A stretch of DNA of 58,663 bases from Candidatus Sulfopaludibacter sp. SbA3. GTDB lineage: Bacteria; Acidobacteriota; Terriglobia; Bryobacterales; Bryobacteraceae. The notes under the pieces were generated by a model, which was given only the letters and a program-made list of their open reading frames with translations, was not told where the DNA came from and ran no database searches. How positions within the stretch are numbered: the first letter of the stretch is position 1; every line of letters starts with the position of its first letter. Positions 8,637-16,200 of this stretch are shown piece after piece. The stretch covers positions 1 through 58,663 of the forward strand of contig CAMAVI010000014.1 in NCBI GenBank assembly GCA_945861625.1, in the 5' to 3' direction. Made by a program: the position numbers and the translations under genes.

Positions 8637-9263
8637 ATGAGTGACAAGCCATTCCGTGAGCCGCGTGTTGCGCTCAACCGTATCTATACCAAACGAGGTG
8701 ACACCGGCGAGACCAGTCTTGTGGGAGGCCAGCGTGTTCCAAAAGACGAGCCACGCATCGAAGCCTACGGAACGGTCGATGAGCTAAATGCCTTCGCCGG
8801 AATCGCCGCCGTATCCTGTGGCGAGCATGCGCGCCTTGCGCCGTTGGCCAAAATCCTGCATCGTGTCCAGCATGAACTGTTCAATCTTGGTTCGATTCTG
8901 GCCACGCGTCCCGACGATGTGCACCCTCAGCAACCCCGCGTGACTTCGGCCGAGATCGCGCAACTGGAGTGTGAAATTGACGAAATGAACGTAGCCCTTC
9001 CGTCGCTGCGCAGTTTCGTTCTACCCGGGGGGACGCGCCTCAACGCCGAGCTGCATGTTGCGCGTACCATCTGCCGCCGCGCCGAGCGCTTACTCGTGAG
9101 CCTGGCGCGAACCGAAGCAGTTCCTCCGGAAGCGATCCAGTATCTCAACCGCCTGAGTGACGCGATGTTCGTTTGGAGCCGCTGGGCGAATCACGTCTTG
9201 GGCGTACCCGAAGTGCTTTGGGATCCCAACGCCGCAGCCAGCGCCAAGCCCAAATCGGAGTAG
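8637..9263 (+). CDS. ATP:cob(I)alamin adenosyltransferase, PduO type
   Basis: 208 residues. PduO/MMAB hallmarks in order: YTKRGDTGETSLVGG near the N-terminus (ATP-binding loop), EAYGTVDELNAFAG, FVLPGG..LNAELHVARTICRRAERLL (the Arg-rich helix contacting ATP and corrin) and LNRLSDAMFVWSRWANH. The enzyme transfers adenosyl from ATP to reduced cobalamin to make coenzyme B12. It starts 1 nt after the SDR stop, so it belongs to the same transcript, but no B12-dependent mutase or dehydratase is next to it. Its 3' end overlaps the convergent epimerase gene by 73 nt. Confidence 0.93.
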   Translation: MSDKPFREPRVALNRIYTKRGDTGETSLVGGQRVPKDEPRIEAYGTVDELNAFAGIAAVSCGEHARLAPLAKILHRVQHELFNLGSILATRPDDVHPQQPRVTSAEIAQLECEIDEMNVALPSLRSFVLPGGTRLNAELHVARTICRRAERLLVSLARTEAVPPEAIQYLNRLSDAMFVWSRWANHVLGVPEVLWDPNAAASAKPKSE

Positions 9264-10060
9264 CGAAAGTCAAAACCGGCCCGCAAGGCTGCCTCCGGCA
9301 AGACGCGTTGGCTTCCTAGCAGCACCTGCGACATCTCCCCAAAGATCAGTTTGAGGACGAACGCGGGAACCGGAAAAATCGCCGGGCGGTGCAGCGTTCG
9401 CGCCAGCTCACGCGTGAATTCCGCGTTGGTGACCGGAGCGGGCGCCGCCGCGTTAACGGGACCGCTCAGCTCCGGATTCGTGATCGCGAATTCGATCAAT
9501 GCGACCAGATCGTCGATGTGAATCCAGGACATCCACTGCTTGCCGTTGCCCAGGCGTCCGCCGATGCCCAGGCGGAAAGGAAGCAGCATCTTTTTGAGCG
9601 CGCCGCCTCCAGGGCCGAGTACGACTCCGATCCGCGGCACCACCACGCGCACTCCGAACGATTCGGCGGAGAAAGCTTCCTTTTCCCAACGGACAGCCAA
9701 CTTCCCCAGGAAGTCGGGAGCCGGCGTGGCGTCCTCGGTGAGGATGTCATTCCCTCGCGAGCCGTAGTAGCCGATGGCGGAAGCGCTCACCAACACCGAC
9801 GGAGGACGAAGGCGCAGAGCCTCCACCAGCTGCTGAGTGCCCAAAACGCGGCTATCGCGAATGCGCTGACGGGCAGCCTTGGTCCAACGCTGGGCGACGG
9901 GCTCGCCTGCCAGGTGGATGACGGCGTCACAGGGGAGGAACGAATCAGGCTTCAACTCCTGGCGCAGTGAAACTGCCGCGATCGTGTGGCCCTGTTTGCG
10001 GAAGTGGTCGGCGATGGCGCGCCCCAGGAAGCCCGATGCTCCGGTGATGGCGATCTTCAT
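9191..10060 (-). CDS. TIGR01777 family epimerase (YfcH/SDR39U1-like)
   Basis: 289 residues. It begins with the NAD(P)-binding ITGASGFLGRAI, followed by VIHLAGEPV and the family signature VLVSASAIGYYG, then PRIGVVLGPGGGALKKMLLPF, MSWIHIDDLV and a C-terminal DUF1731-like part (GSQRVLPEAALRAGF). These extended-SDR proteins are widespread; the biochemical role is not established. Its ATG overlaps the stop of the photolyase remnant (ATGA), showing that the two once formed a translationally coupled pair. The last 73 nt run antisense into the cobalamin adenosyltransferase gene. Confidence 0.92.
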   Translation of the reverse strand: MKIAITGASGFLGRAIADHFRKQGHTIAAVSLRQELKPDSFLPCDAVIHLAGEPVAQRWTKAARQRIRDSRVLGTQQLVEALRLRPPSVLVSASAIGYYGSRGNDILTEDATPAPDFLGKLAVRWEKEAFSAESFGVRVVVPRIGVVLGPGGGALKKMLLPFRLGIGGRLGNGKQWMSWIHIDDLVALIEFAITNPELSGPVNAAAPAPVTNAEFTRELARTLHRPAIFPVPAFVLKLIFGEMSQVLLGSQRVLPEAALRAGFDFRYSDLGLALAAALGSQSTSGTPKT

Positions 10061-10437
10061 GGCAGTTTCCCTTGGCTCATCTCGCGAATGTACGCCTCCA
10101 CGTTCGTCTTGCGCTTCATGCCTTGCAGGTTCATGTAGCGGACCATGCCAAATATGGGGCGCTCAACCCAGGGGCGATCATGCAGCCCGAAGCACCACGG
10201 AATATTCGTATACGTATTGGGGTCACGGCCATCCAGCGTGTAGCGGTCATGCAGATCGATCATTGTCTGGAGCGCTTCCTCATGAGTTGCCGGATGAGTT
10301 GCCGGCTATTCGATGATCTTCTTGCCCCAATACATCCGATAGTAGCCGTGAATCACGCCGCGAGTCAGCAGTTCGGTTTGCGTTGCGCTCCACAAGGCGT
10401 CATGTGTTGCGGCGCGCTCAAACCGTTCGGGCGTATT
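10057..10437 (-). pseudogene. Class II deoxyribodipyrimidine photolyase, C-terminal remnant with nonsense codon
   Basis: Only the last ~125 codons of a class II photolyase are readable. In one frame from about 10437 downward: [37 protein letters not shown], then an in-frame TAG at 10306-10308, then TLDGRDPN..IPWCFGLHDRPW and ERPIFGMVRYMN to the normal end. The family has Trp after KKIxE, so TGG changed to TAG is the simple explanation. Just downstream a 12-bp unit (atgagttgccgg on the plus strand) is duplicated at 10282-10305, adding four codons without shifting the frame. Upstream of 10437 there is an in-frame TAA and no recognisable photolyase FAD/antenna domain, so the gene is also 5'-truncated. 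A short ORF from 10263 could still be translated but would not be a repair enzyme. Confidence 0.82.
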
Positions 10438-10665
10438 TTAGGATATAGCGCCCGCTTTTCCGCCAAACTCCTGAATGGAGAAGCCGCGCCTGCTCCGTGA
10501 CCATTCTTCCTGACTCTAGACTGCGCCGCGCTCGCGAGGCCGCTGGGCTGCTACGTTTACGCCCACTACGTCATGCCCGCTAAGTTATCATGGAGACGCC
10601 GGTTATTTTTCTTGAGAGTCGGATTATCGGGGGCCGGTGAGGGATTTTGAGGGAAGGGTGTTCCC

Positions 10666-10959
10666 ATGGAAAAACAAGCGCAAAACATACAAGAAGCGTT
10701 TCTCAACAATACGCGCAAAGACAAGACGTTCCTGACGATCTACCTGATGAGCGGCGTGAAGCTGTCCGGAAGGATCAAGAGCTTTGACAAGTATTCCGTG
10801 GTGCTCGAATCCAACAACCAGGAACAGTTGATTTTCAAGCACGCGATTTCGACGGTCGTGGTTTCCCGGCCCTTCCACGCGGGCCCGCCGCAGGGCGCGC
10901 CAGCGGCTGTGGGCCACGCGGCTTCCGGCGGACCCGGCGGTAGTGAAGGCGACCACTAA
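10666..10959 (+). CDS. hfq: RNA-binding protein Hfq
   Basis: 97 residues. The Sm1 motif ([25 protein letters not shown]) and Sm2 motif ([11 protein letters not shown], with the Hfq-type KHAIST) are intact, and the N-terminal [13 protein letters not shown] matches the lateral/proximal RNA-binding start of the ring. Hfq hexamers pair small RNAs with mRNAs. The C-terminal ~30 residues are a Gly/Ala/His-rich flexible tail ([20 protein letters not shown]). It stands 8 nt before hflX, the classic hfq-hflX arrangement, though without miaA. Confidence 0.97.
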   Translation: MEKQAQNIQEAFLNNTRKDKTFLTIYLMSGVKLSGRIKSFDKYSVVLESNNQEQLIFKHAISTVVVSRPFHAGPPQGAPAAVGHAASGGPGGSEGDH

Positions 10960-10967
10960 AACCTATT

Positions 10968-12341
10968 TTGCCGGCAGTAGAAGAAGTCGCGATTCTGGTG
11001 GGCCTGCATCTGACCGGCCGTAAGGCGCAGCGGCCCCCTTCGGCCATCGAGCCGGAAACCTCCGGCGTTCAGGAATCCTTGCAGGAGCTGGCGCAGCTTG
11101 CCGCTACGGCGGGCGCGCGTGTTGCCGAAATGCAGATTCAAGCGCGGCCCCGCGCCGATGCCGCCACGCAAATCGGTTCCGGCAAGGTCGAGCAGATCAA
11201 GGCGCTCATCTCGCTGCATCATGCCGATGCGGTCATCTTTGACCGCGAACTCTCACCCACGCAACAGCGTAATTTGGAACGCGCGCTGGAAGTCAAGATT
11301 CTCGACCGTACTCAGCTTATCCTCGATATCTTTGCGCGGCGGGCACGTACCCGGGAAGGCCAGTTACAGGTCGAGCTCGCGCAACTGAACTACCTGCTGC
11401 CGCGGCTCACCGGGCGCGGAGCGGCGATGTCGCGCCTGGGCGGCGGCATCGGAACCCGCGGACCAGGCGAAACGAAACTCGAGACCGACCGGCGGCGTAT
11501 TCACGCGCGCGTCCATGCGATCGAACGCGATCTGGAGAAGGTGCGCGGAGGACGCACCACGCAGCGCCGCCAGCGGCAAGCAGTTCCGCTCGCGACGATT
11601 GCTTTGGTCGGCTACACCAACGCGGGTAAATCCACGCTGTTCAACCGGCTGACGGGCGCGGCGGTGCTGGCGGACGCCAAAATGTTCGCGACGCTCGATC
11701 CCACCGTTCGCCACGTCACGTTGCCGTCCAATCGCAGAGTCCTGATGAGCGACACGGTGGGCTTCATCCGCAATCTGCCCACGACGCTGGTGAAAGCCTT
11801 TCGCGCCACGCTCGAAGAGGTGATCGAAGCCGAGCTCTTGCTGCACGTGGTCGACGCCAGTTCGCCGGAAGCCGCCGAGCACACCGCGCACGTCATCTCC
11901 ACGCTGCAGGAAATCAGCGCCGACGCCACGCCGCAGATTCTGGTACTGAACAAGACCGACCAGATTCCGGATCATCCCGATGGCAGTGCGCTGGCGCGGC
12001 GCATTCTGCAAGACCCGGCGCATCAGCCGGCGGGCGCGGTGGCGATTTCGGCGAAGACCGGCGAAGGCTTCGACGCGCTGCTTCAAAAGATCGACGACAC
12101 TTTGGGCCTCGACCGCGTGACGCGCTGCAAGTTTCGCATTCCCGCCGGTGAGGGCGACGTGATCCACATGCTGCACGAGTACGCCCGCGTCATCGCCACC
12201 CGCTACATCGACGACATTTGCGAAATCGAGGCGGATACGCCCGAATCCATCGGGAGGCGCCTGCGGAAGTACGCCGCCGAAACGCCGAAGCCCCGGGGTA
12301 GCATTTTCTCATTGAAGGATGAGCCTGAAGGAAGGCGGTAA
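10968..12341 (+). CDS. hflX: Ribosome-associated GTPase HflX
   Basis: 457 residues if the TTG at 10968, 8 nt after hfq, is used; no in-frame ATG gives a better start, and the ribosome site is weak, so coupling to hfq is likely. The N-terminal HflX domain ends with LPRLTGRGAAMSRLGGGIGT and RGPGETKLETDRR, followed by a coiled linker. The G domain has Walker A/G1 GYTNAGKST, G3 DTVGF, G4 NKTD and G5 SAKTG. HflX splits stalled 70S ribosomes after heat or antibiotic stress. The last ~10 codons (SLKDEPEGRR) lie inside the left inverted repeat of the adjacent insertion sequence, so the natural C-terminus has probably been replaced. Confidence 0.95.
   Translation: MPAVEEVAILVGLHLTGRKAQRPPSAIEPETSGVQESLQELAQLAATAGARVAEMQIQARPRADAATQIGSGKVEQIKALISLHHADAVIFDRELSPTQQRNLERALEVKILDRTQLILDIFARRARTREGQLQVELAQLNYLLPRLTGRGAAMSRLGGGIGTRGPGETKLETDRRRIHARVHAIERDLEKVRGGRTTQRRQRQAVPLATIALVGYTNAGKSTLFNRLTGAAVLADAKMFATLDPTVRHVTLPSNRRVLMSDTVGFIRNLPTTLVKAFRATLEEVIEAELLLHVVDASSPEAAEHTAHVISTLQEISADATPQILVLNKTDQIPDHPDGSALARRILQDPAHQPAGAVAISAKTGEGFDALLQKIDDTLGLDRVTRCKFRIPAGEGDVIHMLHEYARVIATRYIDDICEIEADTPESIGRRLRKYAAETPKPRGSIFSLKDEPEGRR
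12318..12331 (+). repeat. IS left-end inverted repeat core
   Basis: GATGAGCCTGAAGG, identical in inverted orientation to 13832-13845. It overlaps the last codons of hflX. Confidence 0.7.
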
Positions 12342-12568
12342 GGTCGGGCTGCGGCTGGGGTCCTTTCGTAGAGTTGTAGAAGAGAAGAAATAGGAATCGG
12401 CGCGGTGGGAATGTGGGAAACGCGGGAGCGTTTTCCAAGGGTGGTGGGCAGCGGTGGGAAACCGGCGCGGAGCGCCCATCGCGCCAGCGATGGCGGTTTT
12501 CCACGGCTGTCCACGGCCCGGCATTTCCACGGCGCTCCGGGTTCGGTTCTCGGCGTTTGTCCGGCAGC

Positions 12569-13807
12569 TCAGACGCTGAGCTTGGCGATGCGGCCCAGCA
12601 GTTGACGTTTGGCGCGCTGCATCTCCAGGGCGGCTTCGGTGTCCGATTGGAGCTGTGTGAACCGTTCGAGTCCGGCAAGCGTCACGCCGGGTCGCAGGAA
12701 TCTTTCGTGACGCGGCGCCTCTTGGAACAGCTCCCACGGCGTGGCCCAACGCGTGTAGATCCGGCGGCGCTTGCCGTTGGCGGCGACGATTACTGTGGGC
12801 ACCGCGCAGGGGCGATGAAAGTTGACGTACGGATTGAGATGCTCGCGGTGAAAGGCACTGACCGCCTCGGCATATTGCGCGCCGATATGGCCGAAGCCAA
12901 GATGCTTGCGAATGATGGCCCCGTTCTTGGCTTCCACCAATCCGTTGTCGCCGGAATGATGCGCCCGCGACTTGGTTTACTCGATCAGCAGTTTGCCCAG
13001 GAGCCGCGCCACGGTGTAGTTGATGAACTCGCTGCCGTTGTCGGAATGGAAGCCGCGAATCACGAACGGAAACTGCTGGAGCATCGTTTCGAGCAATGGA
13101 ATCAGCCATAAGTCGCTGATCTGCGGCGTGGCGGCGACCACCTCCCATTGCGTCACTTCGTCCACCGCGTTGATGTGATAGATGCCTTTGACCCCATCCC
13201 GGTCGCCTTGATGCACCGTGTCGATGCGCAGATATCCGGGCAAGCCATGGGGCTGCGGCTTGCGCCGTTCGCCGATGGGAATCACCGTGGGACGCGTCGG
13301 TTGATAGGTCGTGTTGCGCTGCCGATACGCCGCCGAGTTGCGGAACCGGTAGATCTGCGCCACCGAGATCGCCGCAAGGCGCGAGTAGACGGCCTGTCCG
13401 TAGTCGAAGTATTCGCGCTCCAGGATCCGCTTGGTAGCCGGACCGCTGAGGTTCCCATGCGCCTTGTCGACGTAGGCGAGCAACCCCACGTCGGTGGCCG
13501 TGTAGCGCGTCGCAAACTTCGTGCGCTGATACGCTGTACCTTTCACCTGGCCCGTCTTGCGGTGCCCGGCGATCAGCCGCGTCACCTGCGCGCGGCTCCG
13601 CCCGGTCATCCGCGCGATGTACTGCCGCACCACCCCTTTGTTCGCACGGCCCAAGCTTCCGTACTGGTGCCGCACCAAGGTCCGCTCCACCCAGGCATAT
13701 ACCTCGGCGCGCCGCTGCCCCACGAATCGTACTTCTCCACTTCCCGCCAAAAACGCCCGGACCTGCTCCAGGCTCACTGCTTCCGTATCGTCCATGCTGA
13801 TGATCAA
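12569..13807 (-). pseudogene. DDE (rve) transposase with in-frame stop before the catalytic Glu
   Basis: Residues 1-276 (13807-12980) hold an N-terminal helix-turn-helix region (ARMTGRSRAQVTRLIAGHRK) and the integrase core with D196 (LRIDTVHQGD) and D256 (GFHSDNGSEF). A TAA at 12977-12979 follows GKLLIE. The same frame continues directly: TKSRAHHSGDNGLVEAKNGA, with the catalytic Glu exactly 35 residues after D256 (a D-D-35-E pattern), then FGHIGAQYAEAVSAFH and a C-terminal domain to the TGA at 12569. Since reading frame and spacing are intact, this is a single nonsense change (probably CAA to TAA), not a frameshift. The element should be unable to move unless the stop is read through. Confidence 0.85.
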
Positions 13808-13835
13808 CCCCCAGCATCTCGATCCCTTCCCCCTT

Positions 13836-13890
13836 CAGGCTCATCTTGCATGAGAATCCACACCCTCGCTCAGGCTCATCTTGCATGAGA
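13836..13890. repeat. Two 20-bp direct repeats at the IS right end
   Basis: CAGGCTCATCTTGCATGAGA occurs at 13836-13855 and 13871-13890, 35 bp apart start to start. They are probably transposase-binding sites. Part of the inner copy pairs with the left inverted repeat. Confidence 0.75.
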
Positions 13891-13943
13891 CAAGAGTGGG
13901 GTGTCTAAGTCTCGGGCGCCTACGCTATCATGATGAAAAGCCG

Positions 13944-14621
13944 ATGAACGGGCCCAATCTGCTCACGCTTCTGCGGATTTTCTTCGTGCCCCTGCTGGTG
14001 GCCGCGTTGCTGGGCGGAGGGGCCTTCGAAGACTACCTCAACGGCCTGCTGGGGCCGTTCGCCGTCACCCGCGAAACGTTCGCCCTGGTCATCTTCCTCG
14101 CCGCGGCGGGCACCGACCTGCTCGACGGATATCTGGCGCGCCGTTGGGGACAGATCACGACGGTGGGCACGCTGCTGGATCCGATTGCCGACAAGCTGCT
14201 GATTTCCGCCGCGCTGATTTCGCTGGTGGATATTCACCGCGTGGCGGCGTGGATGGTGATCCTGATCATCAGTCGCGAATTCGCGGTCTCCGGACTGCGT
14301 TCAATCGCTGCCGCCGCGGGCTACACCATCGAAGCCAGCGAGCTCGGCAAGACGAAAATGGTGGCGCAGGTGGTGGCCATCGCACTGGTCATCGCGGGCA
14401 TTCAGTGGCCGGGGCTGAACCAACTGGCGACCGTCGCGATGTGGAGCGTGGTGCTGTTCGCGCTGGTCTCCGCCGCCGGCTACTTCCGCAAATTCTGGGG
14501 CGCCGTGGATAACCACGTGAAAACCCGCCGCCGCCGCGAGATTCTGGCGATGCAACGGCAGCAGCGCAAGCTCCGCCGCGCCAACATGGCGGCTTCCGTC
14601 AAGGTGGCGAGCAAGGGGTAG
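13944..14621 (+). CDS. pgsA: CDP-diacylglycerol--glycerol-3-phosphate 3-phosphatidyltransferase
   Basis: 225 residues from the ATG at 13944 (MNGPNLLTLLRI, the usual PgsA beginning); earlier ATGs at 13930 and 13933 are out of frame. The complete CDP-alcohol phosphotransferase signature D-xx-DG-xx-AR-x8-G-xxx-D-xxx-D is present in DLLDGYLARRWG..GTLLDPIAD. About five membrane helices follow. It makes phosphatidylglycerol phosphate, the first committed step to phosphatidylglycerol and cardiolipin. The last ~35 residues form a strongly basic cytoplasmic tail (TRRRREILAMQRQQRKLRR) longer than usual. The IS ends only ~50 nt upstream, so the native promoter may have been displaced. Confidence 0.94.
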   Translation: MNGPNLLTLLRIFFVPLLVAALLGGGAFEDYLNGLLGPFAVTRETFALVIFLAAAGTDLLDGYLARRWGQITTVGTLLDPIADKLLISAALISLVDIHRVAAWMVILIISREFAVSGLRSIAAAAGYTIEASELGKTKMVAQVVAIALVIAGIQWPGLNQLATVAMWSVVLFALVSAAGYFRKFWGAVDNHVKTRRRREILAMQRQQRKLRRANMAASVKVASKG

Positions 14622-14626
14622 CGGGT

Positions 14627-15532
14627 GTGACTCCGGCGTCTATAGCTACGATGGGGAGCGCCGGAAGGTTCACCTCCAAAGAAAGAGACGCCGAAACCGG
14701 GCTGGACTTCTTCGGGGCCAGGTATATGTCATCGGCGCAGGGGAGGTTTACAAGTGTAGACCCGCAGAATGCCGGCGCGTCCCTCTACAATCCCCAGAGC
14801 TGGAATGCGTATAGCTACACACTGAACAATCCGCTGATATACGTTGACCCAGATGGTGACGTTGCAGTCCCTGCTGCAATAGTTGGTGCTGTAGTTGGTG
14901 CGGTGGTTGGCGGCGGATTCGAGTTGGGGCGCCAGCTCTTGGCAGGCAAGAACCTAAACTCTGTGGAACTGGCGCGAGTCGGCACAGCGGCTGCAGGTGG
15001 GGCCATTTCAGGAGCTATTACCGGTGGGACTCTCGGCATTGGTGCCGCTGCCGGGCTGGGGGTGAGCTCGTTCGAGTTCGCCGCAACGAACGCTGCAGCC
15101 AACGTTGTAGGGGGAGTCGGGCAGAGACAACTCAACTCACAGTTTGTAGACCAACCAGGAACATCAACGACTTTGAGCGATGAACTTGTTAATGTTGCGA
15201 GTGATGCGGTTTTTGGTGTGGTCGGCGCAAAGGCTGGTGGGCAGTACGCCGATTCCGTGATTCCCCTAAGTGCGGTTCGACGCGAGATTGAGACGGCGAA
15301 GGTTGCTGGCCGTCGTTCGCTTCGAGCTTTGCGGCAGGCTGTGGCACAGGACAACTTCGAGTCGTCATACTTGCGAAACTCTGCAGTTGGCGGCGTAGTA
15401 GGTGGAGTGCACTCAGCGGTCTCTTCATGGTGGGTACAAACATTTTGGTCCGCGCAACAGAGAAAAGAACCCAAGGCATGTGTTGAAACTATTGATTCCG
15501 CGAGTGGGAGTCGAAGCAAGGAGTGCCACTAA
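14627..15532 (+). CDS. RHS core fragment with orphan C-terminal tail (truncated polymorphic toxin-like protein)
   Basis: Open from a GTG at 14627, 5 nt after pgsA. Residues ~13-45 carry the RHS-associated core end (GRFTSKERDAETGLDFFGAR, then GRFTSVDP and WNAYSYTLNNPLIYVDPDG), which normally marks the junction between the long RHS repeat shell and its variable C-terminal toxin. Everything N-terminal is missing; just before the core another frame still spells VYSYDGERRKV, a YD-repeat scrap, so a deletion has joined two parts of an RHS gene. The tail (residues ~75-301) begins with Ala/Gly-rich hydrophobic segments (AAIVGAVVGAVVGGGFELG and GAISGAITGGTLGIGAAAG) and ends with a more polar domain containing WWVQTF and a Cys near the end; I recognise no toxin family. 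Probably not made as a full effector; it may act as a stored tail for recombination. Confidence 0.7.
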   Translation: MTPASIATMGSAGRFTSKERDAETGLDFFGARYMSSAQGRFTSVDPQNAGASLYNPQSWNAYSYTLNNPLIYVDPDGDVAVPAAIVGAVVGAVVGGGFELGRQLLAGKNLNSVELARVGTAAAGGAISGAITGGTLGIGAAAGLGVSSFEFAATNAAANVVGGVGQRQLNSQFVDQPGTSTTLSDELVNVASDAVFGVVGAKAGGQYADSVIPLSAVRREIETAKVAGRRSLRALRQAVAQDNFESSYLRNSAVGGVVGGVHSAVSSWWVQTFWSAQQRKEPKACVETIDSASGSRSKECH

Positions 15533-15623
15533 CGGAATGGTGAACGAAAGGGAGATCTTCTTCGGAAAACGAAAGCAACCGGAAACAATCACACAAGAAC
15601 TGCCTTCAAGATAGGAATAATCA

Positions 15624-15935
15624 GTGTGTCAACTAGCTGTAACACCAAGATATATGAGACCCAAGAATGACATCGACAAGGTTGCATATGACCAAGCGCT
15701 GGCGACCGCGCGCGCTGAAAGCATGAAATATTTCTTAGGGCGTTTTCGAGCTTTTGGTAAATGGTTTGGCTTGTTAACTGTGATTCTAATTTTGTGTGCG
15801 AAGGGAATGCCTCTGTACGAGTGGTGGGATGCGCTACGAGTCCCGGTAGTGTTGCTGTGGATGGCCCTACTGCTTCCGACCGCGGTGAATGGCGGGATGG
15901 CTTTGGGTAAATGGCTGATGATCAAAGGCCTCTGA
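15624..15935 (+). CDS. Small membrane protein, possible immunity partner of the RHS tail
   Basis: 103 residues from a GTG at 15624 with AGGA about 9 nt upstream; an ATG at 15654 lacks any ribosome site. Residues ~10-45 are charged, then two hydrophobic segments (FGLLTVILILCAKGMPL and VPVVLLWMALLLPTAV) suggest two transmembrane helices. Base composition is more AT-rich than the flanking housekeeping genes. It lies ~90 nt after an RHS C-terminal tail, the normal position of an immunity gene. No family recognised, and the immunity role is inference from position and size. Confidence 0.5.
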   Translation: MCQLAVTPRYMRPKNDIDKVAYDQALATARAESMKYFLGRFRAFGKWFGLLTVILILCAKGMPLYEWWDALRVPVVLLWMALLLPTAVNGGMALGKWLMIKGL

Positions 15936-15974
15936 TAGCTTTGAATCGAACAGGCTGAGCTTTGCAAGAAGTAG

Positions 15975-16193
15975 GTCCGGTGCTCCGCAATAAATCAATC
16001 CGGCATCAAGCAGTCTTTTTTTAAGTCGGCGCCGGCTCAGCCGGCCCTGCGGAGCGGGTGGCGGGTGCTGAGCGAGACAAGCGAGTTGATGAGCCGGATG
16101 ACGGCGCGTGGAGCCGCAGGAGCAGGCGCTGACGCGGCTAATCGCGCTAGAGAAGCCAGCCAACAGAAGCGCAGGAAAGAAGAGGAGCACTAA
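15975..16193 (+). other. Coding-looking remnant with Lys/Glu-rich end (possible decayed toxin tail)
   Basis: Open without a clear start after a TAG at 15972-15974 and closed by TAA at 16191-16193. The middle and end read like protein (LRSGWRVLSETSELMSRMTA; GADAANRAREASQQKRRKEE), finishing in a charged helical tail. The same stretch is mostly unreadable in the other frames. It sits between two small membrane-protein genes in the RHS island, so it could be the last part of a second displaced tail. An ATG at 16089 would give a 34-residue peptide. Weak evidence. Confidence 0.3.
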
Positions 16194-16200
16194 CACCCAG

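Larger units (their letters stand above)
12307..13890 (-). mobile_element. Insertion sequence with rve-type transposase and repeated ends
   Basis: The left end carries GATGAGCCTGAAGG at 12318-12331; the same 14 bases occur inverted at the right end (complement at 13832-13845). The right end has a second copy of the longer unit CAGGCTCATCTTGCATGAGA (13836-13855 and 13871-13890). Between the ends is one transposase gene interrupted by a stop codon, plus ~230 nt of non-coding DNA on the left. Repeated binding sites at an end recall elements such as the IS21 group, but no istB-type ATPase gene is present. Family not assigned. The insertion lies between hflX and pgsA. No target-site duplication was found by eye. 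Confidence 0.75.

Noticed and set aside
12309-13886. 525-codon minus-strand frame across the insertion sequence
   Set aside because: Out of frame with the rve transposase; Arg/Gln-rich translation without integrase residues.
14619-14700. Fusion of pgsA and the RHS fragment
   Set aside because: pgsA ends with TAG at 14619-14621 and the RHS frame is separate; only close spacing, no fusion.
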